The notes: generated by a model not told the origin, from the letters alone. Positions 1-8,575 are shown, numbered from the stretch's first letter. The stretch is 51,357 nucleotides of DNA from Bacteroidales bacterium UBA5072 (GCA_002415855.1 DIAS01000065.1:1-51357), one strand, 5' to 3'. Made by a program: numbers and translations.

Positions 1-25
1 TTTTTTAGGTTGTTGCAATAGATTT

Positions 26-43
26 CACACGAACCGTGCCAAA
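26..43 (-). promoter_or_regulatory. Possible sigma-54 type -24/-12 promoter reading off the left edge
   Basis: On the minus strand this reads TTTGGCACGGTTCGTGTG. The TGGCACG block matches the -24 half of the sigma-54 consensus exactly, but the -12 half is poor (GTGTG where TTGCA is expected; only the central TG fits). It would drive a minus-strand gene beyond position 1. The half-site array at 129-152 lies about 90-105 bases upstream, the usual distance for an enhancer-binding protein site. The pairing of the two elements is the main support; the -12 mismatch keeps this tentative. Confidence 0.3.
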
Positions 44-128
44 GTCTACAAACAACAGATATACAAATAGATGCAATGAAAACACAAAAGACTGAACAAA
101 CCGGAAAGTGTTTCAATACAAACAGGGT

Positions 129-152
129 ATGTCCGGTATCGGACATTTGTCC
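129..152. promoter_or_regulatory. Overlapping TGTCC/GGACA palindromes, candidate activator-binding site
   Basis: ATGTCCG-GTAT-CGGACAT (129-146) is a perfect 7-bp inverted repeat with a 4-nt spacer. It overlaps a second palindrome GGACA-TT-TGTCC (141-152), giving three half-sites in a row. This phased arrangement resembles the upstream activating sequence of an NtrC-type response regulator and sits at enhancer distance from the TGGCACG box at 35-41. Nothing else was seen in 1-190; the short open frame there has no recognisable family features. Confidence 0.4.
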
Positions 153-190
153 CTGGAATTGCATGACAAGAAATACATCACAGAATATAA

Positions 191-1090
191 TCAGATTTTT
201 GCCATGTTCTCGAGGGCCAGCACAAGTGCCTGGGTACCTTTTTCGGCATAACCCAGGGCTGCAACGGATTGATATAACTGTTGCACGAGTGCCAGTCCCG
301 GCAGGGAGAGTTCCATACGACGTGCCTCCTCAAGCGCAATGCCCATATCTTTGATGAAATGGCGGACAAAGAAACCCGGTTCGAAGTCGCGTCGAAGAAT
401 GCGTGGCGCCAGGTTGTCGAGCGACCAGCAAGCGGCGGCACCACCTGATATGGAGCTCAGCATGGTCTCAAGATTCAAACCTGCCTTATGACCATAAATC
501 AGGCTCTCACACATACCGATCATGGTTCCGGCAATAACGATCTGGTTGCACATTTTTGCGTGCTGTCCTGAACCAGCAGGTCCCTGGTAAACAATTTTCT
601 TTCCCAGGATATGGAACAGGGGTTCAATAAAATCATAAACTGGCTTTTCGCCTCCGGCCATGATGGAAAGTGTTGCATTCCTCGCGCCGATGTCACCGCC
701 CGAAACAGGGGCATCGAGTACATGGAGATTCCGCCCTCGTGCTTTTTCACAAATTTCGACCGCAAGGCTGGGGCTGGTGGTGGTCATATCTACCAGCACG
801 GAACCTGGCTTAGCAGTTTCAACGAGACCTTCCGGTGCAAGGTAAACCTCACGAACATCTGCAGGAAAACCAACCATGGTAAATACCACATCAGCTTGCC
901 GGGCCAATTCACCTGGCGAATCGCACCAAATGGCACCTTTCTCGATTGAGGGCAAAGCTTTTTCCCTGGTCCGGGTAAATACAAATCCCCGGTAACCTTT
1001 CTCCAGCAAATGTCCTAACATGGAATGGCCCATCACGCCGGTCCCAATCCAACCTATCTGAAGATTGTCTTTGGGTAGTAAATTATTCAT
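191..1090 (-). CDS. NAD(P)-dependent beta-hydroxyacid dehydrogenase (3-hydroxyisobutyrate dehydrogenase family)
   Basis: A 299-residue cytosolic oxidoreductase expected to oxidise a beta-hydroxyacid or reduce the matching semialdehyde with NAD(P). The Rossmann motif GTGVMG is at residues 16-21, the substrate-binding motif DAPVSGG at 126-132, and the catalytic lysine of the family in GSGQHAKMCNQ at about residue 179. Length is normal (about 290-300). The family includes 3-hydroxyisobutyrate dehydrogenase, tartronate semialdehyde reductase and glyoxylate/succinic semialdehyde reductases, and the sequence does not decide between them. The ATG start puts the Rossmann fold about 10 residues from the N terminus, as usual. 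No neighbour points to a pathway; the HerA-like ATPase gene upstream on the same strand is separated by a 118-bp gap containing repeats. Confidence 0.9.
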   Translation of the reverse strand: MNNLLPKDNLQIGWIGTGVMGHSMLGHLLEKGYRGFVFTRTREKALPSIEKGAIWCDSPGELARQADVVFTMVGFPADVREVYLAPEGLVETAKPGSVLVDMTTTSPSLAVEICEKARGRNLHVLDAPVSGGDIGARNATLSIMAGGEKPVYDFIEPLFHILGKKIVYQGPAGSGQHAKMCNQIVIAGTMIGMCESLIYGHKAGLNLETMLSSISGGAAACWSLDNLAPRILRRDFEPGFFVRHFIKDMGIALEEARRMELSLPGLALVQQLYQSVAALGYAEKGTQALVLALENMAKI

Positions 1091-1107
1091 GGAGTTGTTA
1101 GTATACT

Positions 1108-1207
1108 GTGAACAGTGGACAGTAATGGGTTATCGGAAAACAGCAGTCAGTAACAGTTTTAACCACACCCAAAACACACACCACTGTTCACCGGTTACCA
1201 TTTACTG
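1108..1207. repeat. Intergenic inverted repeat with tandem ACTGTT(C/T)ACCG units
   Basis: GTGAACAGTGG (1108-1118) is repeated in perfect inverted form as CCACTGTTCAC (1181-1191). A second degenerate pair, ACAGTAATGG and CCATTTACTGT, lies inside the same gap. The right side also reads as two near-identical direct units, ACTGTTCACCG and ACTGTTTACCG. The arms are not ordered as one simple hairpin, so this looks like decayed small repeat units rather than a terminator. Confidence 0.5.
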
Positions 1208-1208
1208 T

Positions 1209-2729
1209 TTACCGCCTTTTTCTCAGCGCTCCCCCCAGGGCTCCGGCAATCAGCGATCCCAGAACGCCTCTCACCAGGGTACGGCCGAGTTCATTACCTA
1301 CCTGCCGGGTGATGGTTCTTCCCATGGTTTTGGCCAGGTCGCCCATCATTCCGCCACCGGAAGTACCTTGGGCAGTTCTTTTGAGTTTCTCTTCCCTGGC
1401 CTTTTTCAACAGTTCTTCCTGTTCCTTTTTCTCGGCATCTTCCTTGGCAAATCTTTTCTCCAGGATTTCATAAGCTGATTCCCGGTCGATAAGCTTTTCA
1501 TATACACCGTGGATTACGGATGAACGGATAATCCTGCTTCTTTCATCGGGGCTGATCGGGCCTATCTGTGATTGTGGCGGCACTATCCTGGCCATTTCAA
1601 CCATGCCCGGAATTCCCTTCTCATCCAGCAGGGAAACAAGGGCTATGCCAACACCCAGTTCGGTGATAACTTCCTCCACCTTGAACTTGGGATTGGGGCG
1701 GAAGGTTTCTGCGGCGGACCTAACAGCTTTCTGATCCCTGGGGGTGAAGGCACGCAGGGCATGTTGTACACGATTCCCAAGCTGACCAAGGACTGTATCA
1801 GGTATGTCGATCGGATTCTGGGTTACGAAATACACACCCACACCTTTGGAGCGTACGAGGCGTACGACCTGTTCGATCTTTTCAAGGAGCACTTTGGGCG
1901 CTTCGGTGAAAAGCAGGTGGGCTTCATCGAAGAAAAATACGAGTTTAGGCTTATCGAGGTCGCCGACTTCCGGGAGCTGTTCAAAGAGTTCCGATAAAAG
2001 CCACAGCAGGAACGTTGAATATAATCCGGGCGACAACATGAGCTTGTCGGCGGCAAGGATATTCATCACCCCTTTTCCTTTGGCATCGGTTTGGATAAAA
2101 TCCATGATATCAAGCGCCGGCTCACCAAAGAAATTATCGGCACCTTGCTCCTCAAGAGTAAGCAAACCACGCTGAATAGTGCCGATACTGGCGGAGGAAA
2201 TATTACCATATTCGTTGGTGTATTCATCACGATGTTCACCAACGAATTCCAGGATTTTTCTCAAATCTTTCAGATCGAGCAGCAGAAGGTCGCTGTCATC
2301 CGCTATTTTAAAAACCAGTGTGAGTACACCTGCCTGTACCTCGTTCAGGTTAAGCAACCTGCTTAACAATAAAGGGCCCATTTCAGAGATGGTGGTCCTC
2401 AGGGGATGGCCCTGTTCACCGTAAATATCCCAGAAACACACCGGAAATCCCTGCGGACTGTATCCCTGGAGGTTCAGCTCCTGGAGCCTGGCTGCCACCT
2501 TGGGATTCTCACCTGCGGGTTTGGCAATTCCGGAAAGATCACCTTTAACATCGGCCATGATCACCGGTACACCAATGCTGCTGAAAGTTTCTGCCAAGGT
2601 TTGAAGTGTCACGGTCTTTCCTGTACCGGTTGCTCCGGCAACGAGCCCATGACGGTTAGACATTTTGGGCACAAGAAAAAGGTCCTTGTCTGACTTTGCA
2701 ATGAGTAGGTTTCCGTTACTGTCTATCAT
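1209..2729 (-). CDS. HerA-like ATPase of the DUF853 family
   Basis: A predicted 506-residue P-loop ATPase related to HerA/FtsK helicases and the DUF853 family (E. coli YjgR type). The Walker A motif GATGTGKT is at residues 32-39 and a Walker B with DEAH follows in LVFFFDEAHLLF. A sensor-like VTQNP segment and an ARG-rich region are also present. The C terminus has a charged helical stretch (about residues 430-470) and a Gly-rich tail with GALGGAL. The frame is open further upstream, but the ATG at 2729 is preferred: the protein then starts with the usual short beta-strand segment just before Walker A, and a good promoter lies at 2755-2786. The cellular role of DUF853 proteins is not settled. 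It is probably monocistronic. Confidence 0.88.
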   Translation of the reverse strand: MIDSNGNLLIAKSDKDLFLVPKMSNRHGLVAGATGTGKTVTLQTLAETFSSIGVPVIMADVKGDLSGIAKPAGENPKVAARLQELNLQGYSPQGFPVCFWDIYGEQGHPLRTTISEMGPLLLSRLLNLNEVQAGVLTLVFKIADDSDLLLLDLKDLRKILEFVGEHRDEYTNEYGNISSASIGTIQRGLLTLEEQGADNFFGEPALDIMDFIQTDAKGKGVMNILAADKLMLSPGLYSTFLLWLLSELFEQLPEVGDLDKPKLVFFFDEAHLLFTEAPKVLLEKIEQVVRLVRSKGVGVYFVTQNPIDIPDTVLGQLGNRVQHALRAFTPRDQKAVRSAAETFRPNPKFKVEEVITELGVGIALVSLLDEKGIPGMVEMARIVPPQSQIGPISPDERSRIIRSSVIHGVYEKLIDRESAYEILEKRFAKEDAEKKEQEELLKKAREEKLKRTAQGTSGGGMMGDLAKTMGRTITRQVGNELGRTLVRGVLGSLIAGALGGALRKRR

Positions 2730-2754
2730 AGCTATATTTGTAAGTCTTATCAGG

Positions 2755-2786
2755 TAAATATAGGTATTTTGGGAACAAAGAACAAA
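2755..2786 (-). promoter_or_regulatory. Bacteroidetes-type promoter of the HerA-like gene
   Basis: The minus strand carries TTTG (2786-2783), a 20-bp spacer and TATATTTA (2762-2755). This is one base off the phylum consensus TTTG-N19-21-TAnnTTTG. The predicted transcription start is near 2748, about 20 bases before the chosen ATG at 2729. Confidence 0.55.
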
Positions 2787-2802
2787 TGAGGGAAAAGGGA
2801 CG

Positions 2803-2880
2803 AGGGACAAGTGCGTCTTGAGACTTGTGTTTAGCGTGTGAATTCTCCCAACACAATTCCCATTACTCTTCCTTGTCCCT
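2803..2880. repeat. Inverted repeat AGGGACAAG / CTTGTCCCT
   Basis: AGGGACAAG (2803-2811) and CTTGTCCCT (2872-2880) are a perfect 9-bp inverted repeat with a long 60-bp spacer, downstream of ahcY and upstream of the HerA-like gene. A smaller pair, ACAAGT and ACTTGT, lies within the spacer. It could help end the ahcY transcript, but there is no U-tract directly after the arm, so it is listed as a repeat. Confidence 0.4.
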
Positions 2881-2885
2881 TGCCT

Positions 2886-4307
2886 CTAGTAGCGGTAATG
2901 TTCCGGTTTGTAAGGACCTTCCTTCGGAACACCTATGTATTCAGCCTGTTCCCTTGTAAGCTGGGTGAGCTTAACCCCTAACTGATCGAGGTGTAGACGG
3001 GCAACTTCTTCATCAAGTTTCTTGGGAAGTCTGTATACGCCAATTTCATAGTTATTTTGCCACAAGTCAAGCTGGGCAAGCGTTTGATTGGAGAAAGAAT
3101 TGCTCATCACAAAAGACGGATGACCGGTGGCGCAACCCAGGTTCACCAGTCGGCCTTCGGCCAGTAGGAAGATGGCGTTGCCCTTCGGGAAGGTATACTT
3201 ATCTACCTGGGGTTTGATATTCAGGTGCTGTACGCCGGGATAGTTAACCAGTTTATCTACCTGGATCTCATTGTCAAAATGACCAATATTGCAAACGATT
3301 GCCTGGTCTTTCATCTGGATCATATGACCGATGGTGATCACGTCGCGGTTTCCGGTAGTTGTTACAAAAATATTGCCTTCGCCGATGGCTTCTTCCATGG
3401 TGGTTATCTCAAAGCCTTCCATGGCAGCCTGCAGAGCGCAGATAGGATCGATTTCCGTCACCAGCACACGGGCTCCATAGGCACGCATGGACCTTGCGCA
3501 ACCTTTGCCAACATCACCGTAGCCCAGCACAACAACTACCTTTCCGGCAATCATGACATCGGTGGCGCGTTTAATACCATCGGCAAGTGATTCACGGCAT
3601 CCGTAAAGGTTATCGAATTTACTTTTGGTAACGGAGTCATTTACGTTGATGGCAGGGACCAGGAGCTCACCCTTTTCCAACATTTGATACAGGCGATGAA
3701 CGCCGGTTGTGGTCTCCTCAGAAACACCTTTCCAGGTGTTCACAAACCGGTGCCATTTTCCGTGGTCTTCCTGCAGGGTCTTCTTAAGAAGCTGCAGGAT
3801 AACACTTTCTTCATGACTTTCAGGTTTCTTATCCAGCACGCTGGCGTCTTTTTCTGCTTTATAACCCAGGTGGATCAGGAGGGTGGCATCGCCGCCATCG
3901 TCCACGATCAGGTTGGGGCCTAATCCGCCCGGGAAAGTAAGTGCCTGATCAGTACACCACCAGTATTCCTCAAGGGTTTCACCCTTCCAGGCAAAGACCG
4001 GGATGCCTGCCTTGGCAATGGCTGCAGCAGCGTGATCCTGGGTGGAAAAAATATTGCAGCTGGCCCAGCGCACGTCTGCTCCAAGTTCTTTCAGCGTCTC
4101 TATCAATACGGCTGTTTGGATGGTCATATGCAACGAACCAGCGACACGGGCACCCTGAAGCGGCTTTTGTCCGGCATATTTTTTACGGATGGCCATTAAT
4201 CCTGGCATTTCCTTCTCGGCAATTTCAATTTCTTTGCGGCCAAATTCCGCAAGGCTGATGTCTTTAACTTTGTAAGAAAGCATTTCGGTCATAGTTTCTG
4301 TTTTCAT
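2886..4307 (-). CDS. ahcY: Adenosylhomocysteinase (S-adenosyl-L-homocysteine hydrolase)
   Basis: Hydrolyses S-adenosylhomocysteine to adenosine and homocysteine with tightly bound NAD, closing the methylation cycle in the cytosol. The 473-residue length is typical for bacterial forms. The NAD-binding segment VVVLGYGDVGKGCA is in the centre, preceded by NDSVTKSKFDN, which contains the conserved lysine/aspartate pair. The early SCNIFSTQDHAAAA and the C-terminal YKPEHYRY are hallmarks, the Lys/Tyr tail reaching into the neighbouring subunit's cofactor site. It starts 20 bp after ribF stops, so the two are probably co-transcribed. No SAH-type riboswitch fold was recognised in the short gap. Confidence 0.98.
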   Translation of the reverse strand: MKTETMTEMLSYKVKDISLAEFGRKEIEIAEKEMPGLMAIRKKYAGQKPLQGARVAGSLHMTIQTAVLIETLKELGADVRWASCNIFSTQDHAAAAIAKAGIPVFAWKGETLEEYWWCTDQALTFPGGLGPNLIVDDGGDATLLIHLGYKAEKDASVLDKKPESHEESVILQLLKKTLQEDHGKWHRFVNTWKGVSEETTTGVHRLYQMLEKGELLVPAINVNDSVTKSKFDNLYGCRESLADGIKRATDVMIAGKVVVVLGYGDVGKGCARSMRAYGARVLVTEIDPICALQAAMEGFEITTMEEAIGEGNIFVTTTGNRDVITIGHMIQMKDQAIVCNIGHFDNEIQVDKLVNYPGVQHLNIKPQVDKYTFPKGNAIFLLAEGRLVNLGCATGHPSFVMSNSFSNQTLAQLDLWQNNYEIGVYRLPKKLDEEVARLHLDQLGVKLTQLTREQAEYIGVPKEGPYKPEHYRY

Positions 4308-4327
4308 AAATATTGAATAAGCATGTT

Positions 4328-5284
4328 TTATATTAACTGTTTTATATCGGAAAAGGTTCCAAAAATCTTAAGTACTTCTTCTTTGTCAAATTTCATCTGG
4401 TCCTTTAATTCCTGCATAGAGGAAAATTTTTTCTCACACCGAAGCCACTCGATAAAAGCAACCTTCATGGGCTGACCATATATATCGCCCTCGAAATCAA
4501 ACAGGTTGACCTCAATCGTTCTGTCGTGCTTAGGCATGGGAATTGTCGGTCTGATCCCTATATTCAGCATTCCTTTGTACACCCGATTATTTACATTTGC
4601 CAGCACAGCATAAACACCATTTCGGGGAAGAAGTTTCTTCGGCTCAAGTATTTGTATGTTTGCTGTGGGATATCCGAGCTTTCTGCCCAGTTTATTGCCT
4701 TCAACTACCACACCGTTCAGAAAGTACGGGTAACCAAGAGCCTGATTGGCAGTTGTTATTCTGCCTTCTTCAATCATATGGCGGATCCCGGAGGAACTCA
4801 CCCTTAGATCCTCGATGATGACCTGGTCGAGCCGCTCTGCAAGAATGCCGTGTTCCCTGGCACTTTTCTGAAGATTCTCGAAGGTACCTTTCCGGTCCTT
4901 TCCGAAATGGTGGTTGAATCCAACCACAACATGCCGGGCGCCTATGCCTCCTACAAGGTAATCGCTCACAAACCTGTCATAGGTCATGTTGGCCAGTTTC
5001 CTGTCAAATGGCAGGATGACAAGGTTATCGATACCCTGTTGTGCAATCAGGTTGATCTTTTCTTCCAGGGAAGCCAGCAATTTCAGATCCTCGTTTTCGG
5101 GTTGCAGAACAAACCGGGGATGTGGCCACAATGTAATGACAACGGATTCACCCTTATAGGAAGCGGCCAGCTCCTTTATACGGTTGAGAATCTCAACGTG
5201 CCCAAGGTGAACGCCATCGAAAATACCAATGGTAACAACAGGGTTGGTTGCATGAAAACCGGATATGTCATTGAATACCTTCAA
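4328..5284 (-). CDS. ribF: Bifunctional riboflavin kinase / FAD synthetase
   Basis: Makes FMN from riboflavin and ATP, then adenylates FMN to FAD. The N-terminal nucleotidyltransferase half has the HxGH-type motif GIFDGVHLGH, and the C-terminal flavokinase half has KLGYPTANIQ, the family's PTAN motif. The frame is open to a TTG at 5311, but the TTG at 5284 is preferred. It gives the usual N terminus MKVFNDISGF, and the best promoter element (5309-5316) would overlap the upstream TTG. That makes 318 residues, normal for RibF. ahcY follows 20 bp downstream. Confidence 0.95.
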   Translation of the reverse strand: MKVFNDISGFHATNPVVTIGIFDGVHLGHVEILNRIKELAASYKGESVVITLWPHPRFVLQPENEDLKLLASLEEKINLIAQQGIDNLVILPFDRKLANMTYDRFVSDYLVGGIGARHVVVGFNHHFGKDRKGTFENLQKSAREHGILAERLDQVIIEDLRVSSSGIRHMIEEGRITTANQALGYPYFLNGVVVEGNKLGRKLGYPTANIQILEPKKLLPRNGVYAVLANVNNRVYKGMLNIGIRPTIPMPKHDRTIEVNLFDFEGDIYGQPMKVAFIEWLRCEKKFSSMQELKDQMKFDKEEVLKIFGTFSDIKQLI

Positions 5285-5308
5285 GATCAAATGTGTATAA
5301 AAGCGCAG

Positions 5309-5316
5309 CAAAGTTA
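5309..5316 (-). promoter_or_regulatory. -7 element TAACTTTG for ribF-ahcY
   Basis: The minus strand reads TAACTTTG, an exact TAnnTTTG match. Predicted transcription would begin about 5302, leaving an approximately 18-nt leader before the TTG start at 5284. No well-spaced -33 TTTG was found. The element also argues against the upstream TTG at 5311 as the ribF start. Confidence 0.45.
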
Positions 5317-5469
5317 ATACTTATCCGACAAAACCTGCATAGAATATCCCGGCATTGGCATCCAGATTATGGGTGTATGTCAAAATTCCTGTTTTGTGCA
5401 TGAAAATTGACCACCGTTTTAGTGATAAAGAGGATTAATTCCTAAATTTAAGTAATGAATTTTCACCGG

Positions 5470-5477
5470 TAAATTTG
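5470..5477 (+). promoter_or_regulatory. -7 element TAAATTTG directly before glgB
   Basis: TAAATTTG matches TAnnTTTG exactly and ends 7 bases before the glgB ATG at 5485. If it is active, the transcript would start at or within a base or two of the ATG, i.e. a leaderless message. No -33 TTTG is seen at the right spacing, so it may be chance in an AT-rich gap. Confidence 0.3.
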
Positions 5478-5484
5478 TGGTATC

Positions 5485-7506
5485 ATGAACTATAAAAAGC
5501 CTGCCATTGTGGAGAATGATCCATGGCTTGAACCCTATGCCGAGATCATATACCGGCGTGAGCTTAAGGTCTTTGAAAAGGAAAAGGAGCTCACCGGTGA
5601 GATAGAGACTTTATCGGATTTTGCCACGGGTTATCTTTATTTTGGACTGCATCGCACTGCCCATGGTTGGGTTTTCAGGGAATGGGCCCCGAATGCTACC
5701 AGGATCTTCCTGGTAGGTGATTTCAACAATTGGCAGGAGACCAGTGAGTTCAGCCTTGTGGCCCTGGAAAATGGTGTTTGGGAAATTATACTCCCCGACC
5801 TGGTTTTAAGGCACAAGGACCGATTTAAGTTATCTATCCACTGGGATGCGGGCAAGGGATACAGATTGCCTTCTTATGTGCGCAGGGTCGTACAGGATGA
5901 ACATACCAAAGTGTTTGATGCCGAGATCTGGGCACCCGAAATCACCTATGAGTGGCAGCATGATCATGTTAATGCAGCATCAAGGCCGCCTTTTATTTAT
6001 GAGGCACATGTCGGGATGAGCACAATGGAGGAAAGGCTGGGCAATTTCAATGAATTCCGGTTGAATATCCTTCCAAGGATCAAAGCAGCAGGCTATAACA
6101 CCATACAACTGATGGCCATCCAGGAACATCCATACTACGGGTCCTTTGGCTATCATGTCTCTAATTTCTTTGCAGTATCCTCAAGGTTCGGAACTCCCGA
6201 GGATCTTAAACGGCTGGTTGATGCAGCCCACAGCATGGACATCGCCGTAATCATGGACCTGGTGCATTCACATTCCGTAAAAAATGAAAATGAGGGGCTT
6301 GGCAAGTTTGACGGGACTCCATACCAGTATTTTCACAATGGTGCACGCAGGGAGCACATTGCCTGGGATTCATTGTGCTTTGATTATGGCAAGAATGAAG
6401 TGCTGCATTTTTTATTGTCCAACTGCAAATTCTGGCTCGAAGAGTACAGGTTCGACGGTTTCCGCTTCGACGGTGTAACAAGTATGCTTTACTATGATCA
6501 CGGGCTGTCGCGCAATTTTACCAACTATGGAATGTACTATGACGGTCTGGAGGATGAGGATGCCATTACATACCTGGCACTGGCAAACAGGCTGGTCAAG
6601 CAGGTCTGTCCGGGTGCGATCACAGTGGCTGAGGAGATGAGCGGTATGCCAGGCCTGGCACTCAGTGTGGAACAGGGTGGTTATGGTTTTGATTTCCGAA
6701 TGGCCATGGGAGTACCGGACTATTGGATCAAAATAATCAAGGAGTTGCCGGATGAAAGCTGGAATGTGTCGGAGCTTTACCAGGAACTTACCAGCAAGCG
6801 GGCCGAAGAAAAAACGGTTTCCTATGCCGAATCACATGACCAGGCGCTGGTAGGAGATAAAACAATAATTTTCAGGCTCCTGGACAAAGAGATGTATTTC
6901 TCCATGAGCAAATCCATCCAGAATCTCATCATCGACAGGGGACTGGCTTTGCATAAGATGATCAGGCTGGTGACGGCAGCCACCGGAGGAGGCGGTTACC
7001 TGAACTTCATGGGCAATGAATTCGGACACCCGGAATGGATCGATTTTCCCCGCGAAGGGAATAACTGGTCGTATAAATACGCCAGGCGACAATGGAATCT
7101 CGTGGATGATAAGTTACTGAGGTACCATTATCTAGGTGATTTCGACAGGGATATGATTCACCTCATCAGGGACAGCGGGCTGTACACGCACCAATACTGC
7201 CGTTTACTGGCTGATAACAGACCGGATCAGATCCTGGCATTCGAACGCGGTGACCATTTGTTTGTTTTCAATTTCAGTCCGGTAAGGTCATTTACTGATT
7301 ATGGAATCCAATCGGGACCGGGCAAGTACCGCATTGTACTAAACACGGACAGTCCGGCTTATGGCGGAAACGGAAACGTTGATGAAAGGCTCACTTATTT
7401 TGCCAGAAGCAATGCCAGGCACGGTGCATCCCATTATCTGATGCTGTATCTTCCAAGTCGGTCAGCACTGGTATTTAAAAAATTAAAGACTCCCAAGGTA
7501 TATTAA
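5485..7506 (+). CDS. glgB: 1,4-alpha-glucan branching enzyme, eukaryote-like GH13 subfamily 8 type
   Basis: Cuts alpha-1,4-glucan chains and rejoins them through alpha-1,6 bonds in glycogen synthesis. The 673 residues contain an N-terminal CBM48 module (WVFREWAPNATRIFLVGDFN, about residues 60-80) and a GH13 TIM barrel. Catalytic-region motifs are VIMDLVHSHS, FRFDGVTSMLYYDHG (nucleophile Asp in RFDGV), TVAEEMSG (acid/base Glu) and SYAESHDQ (stabilising Asp). A C-terminal all-beta domain ends the protein. The segments RFDGVTSMLYYDHG and HPEWIDFPREGNNWSYKYARR match eukaryotic branching enzymes and Bacteroidota GH13_8 enzymes better than the E. coli-type GH13_9. No other glycogen gene is adjacent. 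Confidence 0.95.
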   Translation: MNYKKPAIVENDPWLEPYAEIIYRRELKVFEKEKELTGEIETLSDFATGYLYFGLHRTAHGWVFREWAPNATRIFLVGDFNNWQETSEFSLVALENGVWEIILPDLVLRHKDRFKLSIHWDAGKGYRLPSYVRRVVQDEHTKVFDAEIWAPEITYEWQHDHVNAASRPPFIYEAHVGMSTMEERLGNFNEFRLNILPRIKAAGYNTIQLMAIQEHPYYGSFGYHVSNFFAVSSRFGTPEDLKRLVDAAHSMDIAVIMDLVHSHSVKNENEGLGKFDGTPYQYFHNGARREHIAWDSLCFDYGKNEVLHFLLSNCKFWLEEYRFDGFRFDGVTSMLYYDHGLSRNFTNYGMYYDGLEDEDAITYLALANRLVKQVCPGAITVAEEMSGMPGLALSVEQGGYGFDFRMAMGVPDYWIKIIKELPDESWNVSELYQELTSKRAEEKTVSYAESHDQALVGDKTIIFRLLDKEMYFSMSKSIQNLIIDRGLALHKMIRLVTAATGGGGYLNFMGNEFGHPEWIDFPREGNNWSYKYARRQWNLVDDKLLRYHYLGDFDRDMIHLIRDSGLYTHQYCRLLADNRPDQILAFERGDHLFVFNFSPVRSFTDYGIQSGPGKYRIVLNTDSPAYGGNGNVDERLTYFARSNARHGASHYLMLYLPSRSALVFKKLKTPKVY

Positions 7507-7513
7507 AAGGATG

Positions 7514-7543
7514 CCCTTCAGGCGGCCATTGACCCTTGAAGGG
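7514..7543. terminator. Possible bidirectional hairpin between convergent genes
   Basis: CCCTTCA (7514-7520) pairs with TGAAGGG (7537-7543) over a 16-nt loop, between the convergent glgB and lipoprotein genes. A smaller palindrome ACCCTTGAAGGGT overlaps the right arm. There is no clear T-run on either side, so termination is only suggested. Confidence 0.35.
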
Positions 7544-7573
7544 TAATCCTTACCCCGGAAATCCAGGCCTCAG

Positions 7574-8470
7574 TTAACGCCCACCCTTGTGGTGACGGTG
7601 ATTGTATCTGAATTCATAGTTGAACCTGTAACCGTTCTTGTTCACAATGACCGTACCGTCACAATTCTCGGCGCTGTAGTCAATTGTGGTTGTGCCGGTA
7701 ACACTGTTTGTGATTTCAACACTACCATCAATGATCACCCAACGCCATCCGTAATCCTGGCAATGCACCAGTACAAGCGGTTCGGTAATTTCGCGTGTGT
7801 ATTCCTGACCCAGAACATTGATGCCATTGGCAGATCCCGTGATCAAGACAGTGTCGTACTGGGGATTCCGATGTCTGATCCATTCCCTTATGTGATTTGC
7901 TTCCCGGGTCATCCAGGCGGTATCGTTAAAAGTAAGTTTTCCTCCTTCGAGTACTATGCCCATTTCGAGATGAAATGCATCATTCAGCCCTAAATTGGTT
8001 ATGGTCCGGGTTCCGTCGACCTTAACACCATTCAGGTAAAAATTGTTAAACGTCACAATGTGCTGGGCACCTTCAACAAACCACCGGTCGGTCATGGTTA
8101 CGATAATCTGACCTTTGCGGGTTATGGTATCATCATGGAAAACCATGGTGCAACCGTCACCATAATCGAGTGTAACAACCTTCGGAAAATGTGTGCTGTC
8201 AGGATGGTCTACGGTTACCGTATAACAAGGATCTTCGTCCTCGGTAGACTTCAGTCCCGAAGTGACATAACCAGTACCATCCAGTGTGGCAATCTCAGCG
8301 ACAACCATGTTGTCAATTTCGTTATAAAGCGCATCGGCATATGCTTCGTCTTCGGCAAGGGCCAGATCGGTTGAGGAGATACTACCTTCATTCTCTGAGG
8401 AACACGACAGTGCAAAAACAGCAGCCATGGCGGTCAGCATAAATCCTGTAATTCTTTTATTTACTTTCAT
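7574..8470 (-). CDS. Lipoprotein of unknown function
   Basis: From the ATG at 8470 it is 298 residues and begins MKVNKRITGFMLTAMAAVFALSC, a signal peptide with a lipobox ending at Cys23, so it is probably anchored in the envelope. The mature part is rich in beta strands, Thr and Asp, e.g. GDGCTMVFHDDTITRKGQI, and the C terminus is basic with a His/Arg cluster (FRYNHRHHKGGR). No enzyme motif is visible and the family was not recognised. The open frame extends upstream, but the signal peptide fixes the start. It is monocistronic and convergent with glgB. Confidence 0.75.
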   Translation of the reverse strand: MKVNKRITGFMLTAMAAVFALSCSSENEGSISSTDLALAEDEAYADALYNEIDNMVVAEIATLDGTGYVTSGLKSTEDEDPCYTVTVDHPDSTHFPKVVTLDYGDGCTMVFHDDTITRKGQIIVTMTDRWFVEGAQHIVTFNNFYLNGVKVDGTRTITNLGLNDAFHLEMGIVLEGGKLTFNDTAWMTREANHIREWIRHRNPQYDTVLITGSANGINVLGQEYTREITEPLVLVHCQDYGWRWVIIDGSVEITNSVTGTTTIDYSAENCDGTVIVNKNGYRFNYEFRYNHRHHKGGR

Positions 8471-8575
8471 ATCCGTATTGTTTGGTTTTAAATTAAATCT
8501 TCGACTGTTGAAACAGCCCATTTCGTTTTGTGTAAGATTTGATGGTAAAAAAGAAAAAAGGTTTAAATGAGGAGG

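Noticed and set aside
76..354. 92-codon plus-strand open frame at the left end
   Set aside because: It overlaps the dehydrogenase gene on the other strand, has no family features and no promoter.
1108..1207. CRISPR-like repeats in the 1.1 kb spacer
   Set aside because: Only two to three short degenerate units with no regular spacers and no cas genes.
4308..4327. SAH or SAM riboswitch before ahcY
   Set aside because: The gap between ribF and ahcY is only 20 bp, far too short for such a fold.
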